DNA of 64,000 nt, from assembly GCA_946887045.1 (NCBI GenBank), contig CAMPKC010000007.1:1-64000 (forward strand), read 5' to 3'. This DNA is from an uncultured Sphingobacteriaceae bacterium. GTDB taxonomy: Bacteria > Bacteroidota > Bacteroidia > Sphingobacteriales > Sphingobacteriaceae. Every line of letters begins with the position of its first letter. The stretch's first letter is position 1. Below the pieces are notes generated by a model. It saw only the letters and a list, made by a program, of their open reading frames with translations. It was not told the origin of the DNA and did not search any database. Shown in pieces: positions 26,701-35,207 of the stretch. The position numbers and the translations under genes are program-made.

Positions 26701-26872
26701 CGTATAACTCAAAGTGTTGAGACTGGTGAACTCTAAATTTAAGATTCTTATAGCGAACAAGGTTTTGCCCGAAGTATTGTGCGCTGGCAGGTGCGGAACC
26801 AGCGATGTAAATTATGATAAGAGAAAAGCATAATTTGAGTGCTTTCACCCTAATTGCATTCAGGTTAGTCAT
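23708..26872 (-). CDS. Outer-membrane HELVH metalloprotease with PD40 propeller and beta-barrel
   Basis: About 1054 residues after an ATG at 26872. A signal peptide (to about residue 32, ASAQ) is followed by a gluzincin-like domain with zinc motif GHELVHAF (about 145-152) and a downstream Glu in VEGMAEYL. Then come several WD40-like/PD40 (TolB-like) blades such as PAVSPDGKYIAFLSE and PSFSPDGRSLVFTSD (about 305-560). The C-terminal 400 residues are rich in alternating aromatic strands, and the protein ends in Trp, typical of a BamA-inserted outer-membrane barrel. It probably acts at the cell surface; substrate unknown. PBP1A lies 78 bases upstream on the same strand. Confidence 0.82.
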   Translation of the reverse strand: MTNLNAIRVKALKLCFSLIIIYIAGSAPASAQYFGQNLVRYKNLKFRVHQSQHFELYDYLRNDSITTRFLQESEVWYDLHQQVFRDTFSKKNPIILYENHPDFQSTTAISGGVGVGTGGVTEGLKNRVVMPLMSLNHQTRHVLGHELVHAFQYHSLIEGDSTNLENIGNLPLWMVEGMAEYLSIGKVDAFTGMWMRDAYINKDIPTLRDLTTNNRYFPYRYGQAFWTYIGSTYGDTVIVPLFKATAKYGYEMAIRRTFGYDERTLSNLWRTSIENTYKPLLKDTSQVPTGKNVLNSNNAGDMNVAPAVSPDGKYIAFLSEKELLSIDLFLADAQTGKIIRKLTSKATNTHIDEFSFIESAGAWSPDSKRFAFSAFSGGRTKLFVVDVNSGKNLLVEGMGAVEEFSNLTFAPNGNEIAFTGLKDGYSDLFIYNLRTKRLTQLTKDKYSDYAPSFSPDGRSLVFTSDRTTLDAASDRSVAITHTLAIMDVATKKITNIPVFEGANNMNPQFSGNSQQIYFLSNRDGFRNMYRYTISGGKVEQLTDYFTGISGITEFSPALSLSLNDDVVYSYYRSQKYTIYNAKASEFKAVEVSPQAMNFNAAILPPVKSSGVDLINANLNNFERFELIEPESIKQVPYRPQFKLDYLSSNGVGAQVGRLGTGLSSGIQGIFSDILGGNQIQAAAAVNGEIYDFGGQVAYINQQTRINWGAAVSHIPYVSGFSNAQLEETSSGEQVYVENYDILRTFEDQIQLFASYPFSRISRFELGTGAAWYSYRLDRYSNVYQYFGGNAIGGQLAADKRKVPREEAAEDYRAYGIDFQPFTIYQLNSAFVGDNSLMGITAPLAGFRYRFGAESYLGDYSFTALTADFRKYHRIMPVTFAVRAYSYSRLGKDQNRLYPLFVGYPYFIRGYEANSFYKKGTAINTPGQFSLSQLTGSKIAVFNFEVRLPFTGPKRLSAIESKFLFSDLNAFFDIGLAYDQDSKVTFRSAPRQYEGYDVQTNSQRLITERIPAMSAGLSLRVNVFGYFVIEPYAAIPFQRKDVSGPVIGLTFAPGW

Positions 26873-26950
26873 ATAAAGCAATTTATAGTCTAAAATACGT
26901 TTATTTAAGTCTTAATGCTACGGTAGAACTTATATAATTAAAAAAATTAA

Positions 26951-29398
26951 TTAATTGTTTTGTTCCTCTCTTCTTTTCCGCCGGGCTTCCTGTCTCTTTT
27001 CTCTATTACTTTGGGGTTCTGAATTTATTTGTTGAGGTGATTGATTTATAGGTGCAACAGCTTTATTGTCAGATGGTTTTTGGCTTGTTTTCTTTTGACC
27101 CGCGGTATCTGCAGGTTCTTCAAATTCCATCTCATCGGGCATAGTTAACGAATCTACCGTTACGGTATCCACTGTCAAAGTATCTACCGGGATCGCTGGT
27201 GTCGGACACTGATATTGGCGGGTTATTTCAACGGTTGGCTTTGGAAAGGGGCCGTAGGTATACCCTGACGATGGATCACGGTACACCTTTTCCATGAATC
27301 TTCCGAAAATAGGTAAAGCTGTATGCGAACCTTCACCTGTGCCTGAAGTCCTGAAATGCACACTACGTTCATCGCAGCCTACCCAAACTCCCGTTACCAG
27401 GTCCTTTGTTATACCCATATACCAACCATCTACGAAATCAGAGGAGGTTCCGGTTTTTCCACCGATCTGATTTCCTTTTTTCCAAAGATCCCATTCCCAC
27501 AAGGCTTGTGATGTGCCACCGGGTTCGTCCATGCCTCCACGGAACATGTAAAGCATCAACCATGCTATTTCTTCACTGATTACTTGTTTTTGTTTTGCTT
27601 TAAACTCCTGGATCAGACGTCCATCGCTATCGGTAATTTTGTACACTAATATTGGCTCAGTTCTTTTTCCATTATTTAAAAAAGTGCCGTATGCTTTCAC
27701 CATTTCGTAAACAGAAACATCGTTAGAGCCCAGGCTCACCGAGGGAACAGACTTTAATTCGCTTTCGATTCCGCATTCATGAGCGTATTTAACAACATTA
27801 TCCCAGCCGACCTGCTCAGTGATTTGAGCAGTAACAGAATTAACAGAACGCCCCATGGCATGTCTCAATGTCATTTCCCTTCCCGAGAAAGAGTAATCCG
27901 CATTTTTAGGTTCCCAAAAAAGTTTTTTATTATTTTCGTCATATTCGATTTTCACCGGCCTGTCCACAAATTTATCGCAGGGGCTCATCCCGCTCTCTAA
28001 TGCAGCGAGGTAGGCGAAAGGCTTAAATGTAGAACCTGCCTGACGTTTGGCCTGATTGACATGATCAAAATTAAAGTGTTCAAAATCAACACCTCCAACC
28101 CAAACCTTGATGTGCCCGTTCATCGGATCCATCGTCATCATTCCTGTGTTGAGTATCTTGGCGTAATATTTAATTGAGTCCATCGTAGAAAACTCAACCT
28201 CTTTGTTTCCGTTCCAGCTAAAGACCTTCATCTTTTTAGGCTTGTTGAGGTAGTAGTCGATAGAATCCTGATTGTTATTGTACTTTTTCTTTAAATGCTT
28301 ATATATCGGAAGCCGCTGAGCTGCCTTTTCAGGAAAATCTTTAATCTCGTTTCCATTAGAGTCTCTCCATGGATTCTGATCGCCCCAGGCATTGTTTAGC
28401 CGTTGTTGAAGGATTTTCATTTGTTCCTTCATTGCTTCCTCGGCATATTGCTGAAGTTTTGAATCGATGGTGGTATAGATTTTTAATCCGGATTCATAAA
28501 GATCATAACCATTTGCTTCGCACCAATCTTCAAGATATCTGGCAACTGCCGAACGTAAATAAGAGTCGCCGCGTGTATCTTCAATAACTTCTCCTTTGGT
28601 AAGGCCGAGCGGCCTTAATCTGTATGTTTGGTATTCTTTTTTAGAAATATACCCATACTTCTCCATTTGCGACAATACAACATTGCGGCGTTCAAGTGTT
28701 TTTTCAGGGTTATTATCAGGATTGTAAGTAGTGGTAGCCTTTAGCATTCCAACCAGCATGGCCGAGTGCTCAATATCTAATGTCTCAGGCTCTTTATTGA
28801 AATACTTTTTGGCCGCAGTTTTTAATCCATAAGTATTGCTGCCGAATGTTACCGTATTGAAATACATGGTAAGTATTTCATTTTTAGAGTACTGATGTTC
28901 AAGTTTTAAAGCGGTTGTCCATTCTTTCAGTTTGTAAACCAGAGTTCGGGCAATCGGGATATGTTTTATAAATCCCTGCTGTTTATTGTTGCGGGTTCTG
29001 TATAAGTTTTTAGCAAGTTGTTGAGTTATGGTGCTTCCTCCGCGTTTGTCGCCGGAAAAAGTTGAAGCTGCACTCGAAAATACCGAATATATATCTACCC
29101 CATAGTGTTTGTAAAAACGTACATCTTCTGTCGCGACAAGAGCATTGATTGTGCCCTGGGTAATTTGTTTAAAATCTATAGGAGTACGGTTTTCCTTGTA
29201 ATATTTCCCGATAAGCTTGCCATCAGCTGTATATAGTTCCGAAGCGATCTGGATGGTTGGCTTTTTGATATCCCGGTAGGTCGGAGAATAGCCAAAAAGC
29301 CCAAGAAAATTTACTTCAATGGCGCAGAAAAGTAAAAGAATAAAATAGATTAAGATGCTGAAGTATCTAAGGGGCTTATTCCCAATTTCTTTGAACAT
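26951..29398 (-). CDS. Class A penicillin-binding protein (PBP1A)
   Basis: Bifunctional peptidoglycan transglycosylase and transpeptidase of 815 residues. One membrane anchor (about 13-33) is followed by a GT51 domain with TEDVRFYKHYGVD and GGSTITQQLAKNLY. The transpeptidase domain has its active Ser in GSTFKPFAYL, SVN in GRSVNSVTA, and KTG in GGKTGTSSDF. The tail after about 735 is low-complexity: a Thr/Val/Asp stretch (DTLTVDTVTVDSL), then a Gln/Pro-rich and finally a strongly basic RRKRREEQNN end. Such tails are variable in Bacteroidota. Confidence 0.94.
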   Translation of the reverse strand: MFKEIGNKPLRYFSILIYFILLLFCAIEVNFLGLFGYSPTYRDIKKPTIQIASELYTADGKLIGKYYKENRTPIDFKQITQGTINALVATEDVRFYKHYGVDIYSVFSSAASTFSGDKRGGSTITQQLAKNLYRTRNNKQQGFIKHIPIARTLVYKLKEWTTALKLEHQYSKNEILTMYFNTVTFGSNTYGLKTAAKKYFNKEPETLDIEHSAMLVGMLKATTTYNPDNNPEKTLERRNVVLSQMEKYGYISKKEYQTYRLRPLGLTKGEVIEDTRGDSYLRSAVARYLEDWCEANGYDLYESGLKIYTTIDSKLQQYAEEAMKEQMKILQQRLNNAWGDQNPWRDSNGNEIKDFPEKAAQRLPIYKHLKKKYNNNQDSIDYYLNKPKKMKVFSWNGNKEVEFSTMDSIKYYAKILNTGMMTMDPMNGHIKVWVGGVDFEHFNFDHVNQAKRQAGSTFKPFAYLAALESGMSPCDKFVDRPVKIEYDENNKKLFWEPKNADYSFSGREMTLRHAMGRSVNSVTAQITEQVGWDNVVKYAHECGIESELKSVPSVSLGSNDVSVYEMVKAYGTFLNNGKRTEPILVYKITDSDGRLIQEFKAKQKQVISEEIAWLMLYMFRGGMDEPGGTSQALWEWDLWKKGNQIGGKTGTSSDFVDGWYMGITKDLVTGVWVGCDERSVHFRTSGTGEGSHTALPIFGRFMEKVYRDPSSGYTYGPFPKPTVEITRQYQCPTPAIPVDTLTVDTVTVDSLTMPDEMEFEEPADTAGQKKTSQKPSDNKAVAPINQSPQQINSEPQSNREKRQEARRKRREEQNN

Positions 29399-29508
29399 TT
29401 TTTTAATTTTACTTTGAAAAGTATCAGGTTAGAGCTTAACAATACAAACATATAAAAGATTGTAAGCATTCAAATTTACTCTGTATGAGGATTCTGAACT
29501 TCGCTGTG

Positions 29509-30288
29509 TTAATCCAGTAGTTTAAATTTGTCGGCATCTTTTAAAAACGGAAAAAGCCTTCTCGCTTTCACAACCTCATCTTTCGAAATCGAAAAGGTAT
29601 ACAGATCTTCATCATTTGGTTTATAATAAACTGTTTTTCCGTTAGGGTCTATGCACATCGAATCGCCAGAATGGTAAACTTCGTTCCCGTCATGACCTAC
29701 CCGGTTTACACCGATTACATACGACAAATTCTCGACCGCACGAGCCGGAATAAGCGTTCGCCAATGCATTGAGCGACGTTCTGGCCAGTTTGCTACAACT
29801 AATAATAAATCGTATTCGGGGCTTGTATTTCTTAACCATACAGGAAAGCGCAGGTCATAACAAATGGCCGCACAGACTTTCCATCCATTTAAATCCACAA
29901 TAAGTTTGTTTTTTCCAGGCGTATAAAAGTCATCTTCTTTACCCAGACCAAAAAGATGTCTTTTGTCGTATGTTTCGAAAGTGCCATCCGGGCGCATCCA
30001 AACCAACCTGTTATAATAATTATTATTTTCTTTGATTATCAGACTTCCGGTTATCACACATTCAAAACGTTTTGCCTGTTGTTGCATCCATTGCATCGTT
30101 CGACCGTTCATTTCCTCTGCTAATTCTACAGTATTCATAGAAAAACCTGTGTTAAACATCTCAGGAAGAATAATCAGATCAGTTTTTTCTCTTATTCCGG
30201 ATAGTCGTAAAGTGAGGTTTTTTAGGTTTTTCTCTATGTTTTCCCAGAATATGTAGGCCTGGAATGTTGTGATTTTTAAAACGCTCAT
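29509..30288 (-). CDS. Nitrilase-superfamily omega-amidase
   Basis: C-N hydrolase of 259 residues with the catalytic triad Glu (LPEMFNTGF, about 43), Lys (TYDKRHLFGLG, about 113) and Cys (AAICYDLRFPVW, about 140). The pattern CYDLRFPVWLRN and the DKRHLF context are those of the YafV/Nit2 omega-amidases, which hydrolyse 2-oxoglutaramate or 2-oxosuccinamate. The gene lies 26 bases behind an aminotransferase that can make such oxo-amides, so the two probably form a glutamine-transaminase/omega-amidase unit, possibly in methionine salvage. Confidence 0.85.
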   Translation of the reverse strand: MSVLKITTFQAYIFWENIEKNLKNLTLRLSGIREKTDLIILPEMFNTGFSMNTVELAEEMNGRTMQWMQQQAKRFECVITGSLIIKENNNYYNRLVWMRPDGTFETYDKRHLFGLGKEDDFYTPGKNKLIVDLNGWKVCAAICYDLRFPVWLRNTSPEYDLLLVVANWPERRSMHWRTLIPARAVENLSYVIGVNRVGHDGNEVYHSGDSMCIDPNGKTVYYKPNDEDLYTFSISKDEVVKARRLFPFLKDADKFKLLD

Positions 30289-30314
30289 TAATGCTTTGTC
30301 TTAATGAATAAAAA

Positions 30315-31460
30315 TTAAACTTTAGTTAATCTTTCAACGGCATTTTCTAAAGTTTCTTGCTTTTTGGCGAAGCAAAATCTTATTACTCCGAAATCTGTTG
30401 ATTTTGAGTAAAATGCGGAAGTTGGAATACACGCAACCTTAAACTTTTGTGTTAGTCGTTTTGCAAATACAACATCATTTTCGTCGGTTAAATCCCGAAT
30501 CCCAACGCATTGGAAATACGAACCTTCACAAGGTAATAGTTGGAAACGTGTTTGAAGTAATAATCCTCTAAAAAAGTTTCGTTTTTCTTCGAAGAAGGCT
30601 TTTAAGGATGCGTAGTAATTTGTATGCAACAGCATATCTGCAATAGCATATTGTACCGGAGAATTGACACTAAAAACAAGGTACTGATGAACTTTTCTGA
30701 ATTCATTCATTAAATTCTCAGGTGCTAAACAATAGCCAATTTTCCAGCCTGTGTTATGAAATAGCTTGCCGAAAGATGAGGTGATAAAGCTTCGTTCGCG
30801 CAGCTCAGGATACCTGGCCATACTCAGGTGTTCATTGCCGTCGTATACCATATGCTCATAAACTTCATCGCTGAGAATAAGTATATCTGTACCTTTTGTG
30901 ATTTTTATCAGTTGATTGATGTCGTCTTGTTTAAGAATCGTTCCGGTCGGATTCTGGGGTGAATTAAGAATAATCATTCTCGTTCGGTTCGAGATAAGCT
31001 TTTTCACCATATTCCAATCAATAGCATAATCAGGAGGCGAAAGTTCGAATGGCTTAACCAATCCTCCTAAGAGTTTAATTGAAGGAGCGTAAGAATCGTA
31101 TGCAGGTTCAAAAATAATAACTTCATCTCCCGGGTGAATCACAGCTGCAAGCGCGGTAAATATAGCCTGCGTTCCGCCGGCGGTAATTGTTATTTCCTTT
31201 TCAGGGTGATATTCTGCACCATACAGCGTGTGAATTTTTTCTGATATTCGCTCATTTAAAACCGGCACTCCACCCATTGGTGCATATTGGTTCTTCCCGT
31301 CGAGCATATATTTACTGGTCAGTTCAATAAGTTCAGCTGGGCCTTCGAAATCAGGAAATCCCTGAGAAAGGTTAATTGCTTTGTTTTCTGCCGCAAGTTT
31401 AGACATCACTGTAAAGATTGTGGTGCCAACATTCGGAAGTTTAGAGTTAAAATGGATCAT
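30315..31460 (-). CDS. Methionine/glutamine aminotransferase (class I/II PLP)
   Basis: 381 residues from the ATG at 31460; an in-frame TTG 48 bases upstream adds a sequence unlike the family. Fold-type I signatures: INLSQGFPDFEGP, the Asn/Pro of ILNSPQNPTG, ILSDEVYEHMVYDG, and the PLP lysine in SSFGKLFHNTGWKIGY. The overall pattern matches YbdL/kynurenine aminotransferase-like enzymes that transaminate methionine or 4-methylthio-2-oxobutyrate, often with glutamine as donor. It precedes the omega-amidase gene, which would pull the reaction forward. Specificity is inferred. Confidence 0.87.
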   Translation of the reverse strand: MIHFNSKLPNVGTTIFTVMSKLAAENKAINLSQGFPDFEGPAELIELTSKYMLDGKNQYAPMGGVPVLNERISEKIHTLYGAEYHPEKEITITAGGTQAIFTALAAVIHPGDEVIIFEPAYDSYAPSIKLLGGLVKPFELSPPDYAIDWNMVKKLISNRTRMIILNSPQNPTGTILKQDDINQLIKITKGTDILILSDEVYEHMVYDGNEHLSMARYPELRERSFITSSFGKLFHNTGWKIGYCLAPENLMNEFRKVHQYLVFSVNSPVQYAIADMLLHTNYYASLKAFFEEKRNFFRGLLLQTRFQLLPCEGSYFQCVGIRDLTDENDVVFAKRLTQKFKVACIPTSAFYSKSTDFGVIRFCFAKKQETLENAVERLTKV

Positions 31461-31574
31461 CGGTGGCAAAATAGCAAATTGCCGATTCTTTAAACAAGTT
31501 TTAATCAAATATCTGGAAGTCTATTCGATTGCGCTAAAACTTGTATTTTGCTGGTGTTTTCAAACCTATTCGAC

Positions 31575-32039
31575 ATGAACAAACAAATTGAATCGCTAAA
31601 GGCGACCAGAGGTTTTTTATTACGCCTGATAGCAGATCTGTCGGTTGAAGATCTGAATAAAATCCCTCATGGATTTAATAACAATATTATCTGGAATCTG
31701 GCACATTTAATCGCCAGTCAGCAGGGCGTGTGTTATAAAAGGGCAGGACTGAACTTGACAATCGAGGAATCATTTTTTACGGCATATAAGCCCGATACAA
31801 AGCCCGAATCTTTTGTCGAACATCGGGAAGTCGAACGAGTTAAAGAATTGTTGGTCTCCACGATTGATGGGTTTGAGGCGGATTTAAAAAAGGGACTTTT
31901 TAGAGATTATCCAAGTTGGACTACCCGATATGGAGTAGAATTAAATACTATCAATGATGCATTAACTTTCCTCCCTTTTCACGAAGGCTTCCATTTGGGA
32001 TATATTATGGCACTGAAAAGAGTTGTGAAGAATTCATAA
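31575..32039 (+). CDS. DinB-family protein
   Basis: 154-residue four-helix-bundle protein of the DinB/YfiT superfamily, starting at the ATG at 31575. Candidate metal-binding histidines occur in NIIWNLAHLIASQQG and in the C-terminal FHEGFHLGYIMALKR. These proteins are often damage- or stress-associated and include thiol-dependent transferases; the DinB name does not mean DNA polymerase IV. It is divergent from the aminotransferase and followed by two hairpins. Specific function unknown. Confidence 0.8.
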   Translation: MNKQIESLKATRGFLLRLIADLSVEDLNKIPHGFNNNIIWNLAHLIASQQGVCYKRAGLNLTIEESFFTAYKPDTKPESFVEHREVERVKELLVSTIDGFEADLKKGLFRDYPSWTTRYGVELNTINDALTFLPFHEGFHLGYIMALKRVVKNS

Positions 32040-32063
32040 TAAACGTCGTGCAATCAATAAAAA

Positions 32064-32127
32064 AGGGCTGGACTTGGTCCAACCCTACATCTACCTATGA
32101 AAAACATGTCCTTTTGGGGAAGGACAT
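32064..32127. terminator. Two stacked hairpins after the DinB-family gene
   Basis: The first is AGGGCTGGAC (32064-32073) with GTCCAACCCT (32077-32086), 9 of 10 pairs and a 3-base loop. The second is ATGTCCTT (32106-32113) with AAGGACAT (32120-32127), perfect 8 bp with a TTGGGG loop. Neither has a long U tract. They may terminate transcription or belong to a small RNA. The rest of 32040-32208 shows no gene. Confidence 0.5.
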
Positions 32128-32208
32128 TCTCTTATACTATTAACGGCTGTAGAAGTTACAAATTATTTGATTTTAACTTTGTCAACGACCTGCAGCTTGT
32201 AAATAAGT

Positions 32209-32877
32209 TTACTTTTTAGCCAGAATGTTGAGATTAATATTTACCGTTTCTGAAATGAATTTGTCGCCCAGGGTTTTATCGTTTCCGTAATTCATTTGCC
32301 ACTGGGTTCGATCAATGTCAAAATTTGCTTTAGCGCGTACTGTGTTTTTATCAAGATCGATCCTTGCTGGAAAGGTGATGTTCTTTGTTGCATCTTTTAA
32401 AGTAAAATTGCCGCTCACGTTAAAATTTGCACCCTCTATTATAGAAGTGTCACTATTGTCAGCTTTATAAGGCTCAACTTTTGTAATCACAAATCTTGCT
32501 GTTTCAAATTTTTCTGCATCAAAAAAATCCCCGCTTAGTAAATGTGGTTTCAGTTTTTCCTGGAACATGGCTTCTTTCTGTTCCATATCCATGGATTTTA
32601 TGTTGATTATAAATTCGCCTCCTGATATTTTGTTATCTGCAAGGTTAACCTGGCCGGAGCTTAATTGGAATGTTCCCGGATGGTTTTTACCTACACCATG
32701 ACCGGTAAACCTGACGCTCGACGCAGAAGTATCAACAATGAATGACTCTCCGCTTGCTTCAGCTGTATGTTCGGCATCACTAATTTTTGCCTTATCTCCT
32801 TTCGGTGCATTATTACATGCATACATCAGCATCAAACCGAAAAGTACTGAAACGAAAGTTCTTGACGTAAAAATCAT
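32209..32877 (-). CDS. YceI-family lipoprotein
   Basis: 222 residues from the ATG at 32877, which starts a clean lipoprotein signal (MIFTSRTFVSVLFGLMLMYAC, lipobox Cys about 21). A YceI lipocalin-like domain follows: FIVDTSASSVRFTG..., KPHLLSGDFFDAEKFETARFVIT and a final LNILAKK strand. YceI proteins bind isoprenoid-like lipids in the periplasm; the exact ligand in this group is unknown. A second, shorter YceI paralogue is at 46180-46764. Confidence 0.86.
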   Translation of the reverse strand: MIFTSRTFVSVLFGLMLMYACNNAPKGDKAKISDAEHTAEASGESFIVDTSASSVRFTGHGVGKNHPGTFQLSSGQVNLADNKISGGEFIINIKSMDMEQKEAMFQEKLKPHLLSGDFFDAEKFETARFVITKVEPYKADNSDTSIIEGANFNVSGNFTLKDATKNITFPARIDLDKNTVRAKANFDIDRTQWQMNYGNDKTLGDKFISETVNINLNILAKK

Positions 32878-33031
32878 AATTTTCAATGGTTTAACTAGCT
32901 CGTTTAACAAATTGATTGTATTTTCGTTTCGTCTATTTTAATTTTTAGTTAATGATTTCCGCCGCTAGCGATTATTGATTCTGCCGGGATTAATTAACTA
33001 TTCTGATTTTTAAATTTTCAGCTCTCAAACT

Positions 33032-34903
33032 ATGCTCCCAAGCACCGAACTCTTACAAAAAATATTAGATACCATTGAAGAGGGGTTCCTTGTCTCAAAT
33101 GCAGATGGGGTGATTGTTGGTTTTAACCGGCAGGCAAAAGAAATTTTAGGACTTTCTGATAATCAAATTTTAGGGAAGACTTTGGTTCATCCTAATTGGC
33201 AACAGGTCTCAATATCGGGCGAACCAATGAGTGTTGACGAGCTTCCTAGTTCTATAACCCGAGCTACAGGGGAGATAGTGACGGATTTCATAATGGGTTT
33301 AAAGAGCCCGGAAAGTAATATAAAGTGGCTAAGAGTAAACACCCAAACGCTTGATCACGGCGAGATGAAATATGTTTATTCAACTTTCATAGATATTACT
33401 GAAAAACATAACCTGAAGGCCGAAGCGCGTATCGCCAAAGAGCGGCTTAAAGACGCTTTAAAAGATAGTGAAATAGCTGTGTGGGATATTGATGTAAAAA
33501 CAGGTGAAATTTACTGTTCTGAAGAATGGAGGAAAATTGTGGGTTGCGAGCCTCTGGGGATAGAAAATGTTTTTGAGCAATGGAAGCGTGCCATACACCC
33601 GGACGACAGAGAGTTGGTATTGAAAAACTTGTCTAATTGCATCGACGATCTCTCCGATGGATTCACAGTTGATTATCGTCTGATTAATAAAGATGGAAGT
33701 TTGAAGTGGGTTTCCAGTATGGGGAGGATTATGTCGAGAACTGATGACGGTTTACCCGAACGTTTTTCCGGAACAGTTAAGGATGTTACGGAAAAACGGA
33801 AAATTGTAGAAAAACTGAAGGCGAATGAGGAGAAGTTTAGAAACGCTTTTCATTATTCAGCTATAGGGATGGCTTTGGTAGACCTTAGGGGTCGTTGGAT
33901 AGATGTGAACCCAGCGTTGTGCGAAATGCTGGGATATTCTAAGGAGGAATTTTTTGAACTTACTTTTCAGGAAATCACACATCCTGACGATTTAGCTCAG
34001 AACCTTCAGTATGTCGAGCAGACATTAAAACGAGAAATCGAAACCTTTAACATGGAAAAACGATACTTCCATAAAAATGGGAACATTGTATGGTCGCTGT
34101 TAACGGTGTCTTTAATGTGGAATAATGAAACCAATGGTCCTGGATTTTTCATCGCTCAAATTATTGACATAACCCGATCTAAAGAATTAATCACACAAAT
34201 GGAAGTGAAAAATTCTCAATTAGAGCTTACAACCCTTGATCTTGAGAATAAAATTGAGCAGTTGGAAGAGTTTAACCGAATAGTTGCTCATAACTTAAGG
34301 GGACCGGTCGGAAATATTCTGCAGCTAAGCGAGTTGCTTCATGAGGAACCAGATGTCGCCGGTCTGTACACTCCTTTATTGAGAGAAGCCAGTGCGGGTT
34401 TAGATAGTACGTTAAAGGAGTTAATAAAAATTTTGGAAGTAAAACTGAATAAGACAATTGTTTTTCAGCAGTGTTTTTTCGAAGATATAGTTTCCAAGGT
34501 CAAAAGTATGCTTAACATTCAGATATTTAATGAAAATATTGTATTTAATACGGCTTTTGAAGTGAAAAGCCTTGATTATCCATCTGTCTACCTCGAGAGT
34601 GTATTATATAATCTTATAAGTAATGCGATAAAGTACAGAAGGCAAAATGTTACTCCGGAAGTGAAATTGCGAACTTACTTTGAAGATAAGAGAATAATAC
34701 TCGAAGTTTCAGATAATGGTTTGGGAATCGACCTGAACAAATATGGGCATCAAATTTTTAAATTGAATAAGATTTTTCATGAAGGATTCGACAGTAAGGG
34801 TTTGGGCTTATTCATTTTGAAAAATCAAATCGAGACTTTAGGTGGAAGTATTTCTGTGGAAAGTGAACCGAATGTTGGGTCAACATTTAAAGTTATCTTC
34901 TAA
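33032..34903 (+). CDS. Multi-PAS sensor histidine kinase
   Basis: 623 residues, no membrane segment seen, so a cytoplasmic sensor. Three PAS domains: about 5-122, 140-255 (with PAC GTVKDVTEKRK) and 262-382. A coiled stretch leads to a histidine-kinase core with the phospho-acceptor in VAHNLRGPVGN (His about 420, the HNLRGP type common in Bacteroidota). HATPase motifs are LYNLISNAIKY, VSDNGLGID and GLGLFIL. Its stop overlaps by one base the ATG of a decayed receiver gene, which was probably its cognate response regulator. Confidence 0.92.
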   Translation: MLPSTELLQKILDTIEEGFLVSNADGVIVGFNRQAKEILGLSDNQILGKTLVHPNWQQVSISGEPMSVDELPSSITRATGEIVTDFIMGLKSPESNIKWLRVNTQTLDHGEMKYVYSTFIDITEKHNLKAEARIAKERLKDALKDSEIAVWDIDVKTGEIYCSEEWRKIVGCEPLGIENVFEQWKRAIHPDDRELVLKNLSNCIDDLSDGFTVDYRLINKDGSLKWVSSMGRIMSRTDDGLPERFSGTVKDVTEKRKIVEKLKANEEKFRNAFHYSAIGMALVDLRGRWIDVNPALCEMLGYSKEEFFELTFQEITHPDDLAQNLQYVEQTLKREIETFNMEKRYFHKNGNIVWSLLTVSLMWNNETNGPGFFIAQIIDITRSKELITQMEVKNSQLELTTLDLENKIEQLEEFNRIVAHNLRGPVGNILQLSELLHEEPDVAGLYTPLLREASAGLDSTLKELIKILEVKLNKTIVFQQCFFEDIVSKVKSMLNIQIFNENIVFNTAFEVKSLDYPSVYLESVLYNLISNAIKYRRQNVTPEVKLRTYFEDKRIILEVSDNGLGIDLNKYGHQIFKLNKIFHEGFDSKGLGLFILKNQIETLGGSISVESEPNVGSTFKVIF

Positions 34904-35201
34904 TGAAACAACATAAAACCATAGTGATTATTGATGCGACAAAATCTTTCATGTATTAACTCGCAGAATATTGAAAAAAGCGGGTTTGGCAGATGAAATC
35001 CTTGGGTTTTATGACGGGCTTTAACCTATCTGAAAACAAGCCACGCAGAACTCCAAAATTAACCGTTAGTTCCTCGATCAGCGCGTTGGGTTATGAAAGA
35101 TCTCAGCACTATTAAAAGTTAAAGGGTTTATACTTAAACCCTTTAGGCTCGAAAAGATGAGGGAAATATTGACTGAATTGAAAAATTTGATTGCCTTTTA
35201 C
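34903..35201 (+). pseudogene. Decayed single-domain response regulator
   Basis: The ATG overlaps the kinase stop (TAATG). Frame 1 reads MKQHKTIVIIDATK, the first strand of a receiver with the second acidic residue lost. One base missing in an A run shifts to IFHVLTRRILKKAGLADEIL and GFYDGL, then a stop. After an internal deletion that includes the phospho-acceptor Asp, KPRRTPKLTVSSSISALGY and, after another stop and shift, VKGFILKPFRLEKMREILTE follow, with the conserved Lys-Pro of strand 5. Several independent lesions make this a true pseudogene and not one sequencing error. Confidence 0.8.
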
Positions 35202-35207
35202 AACTCT

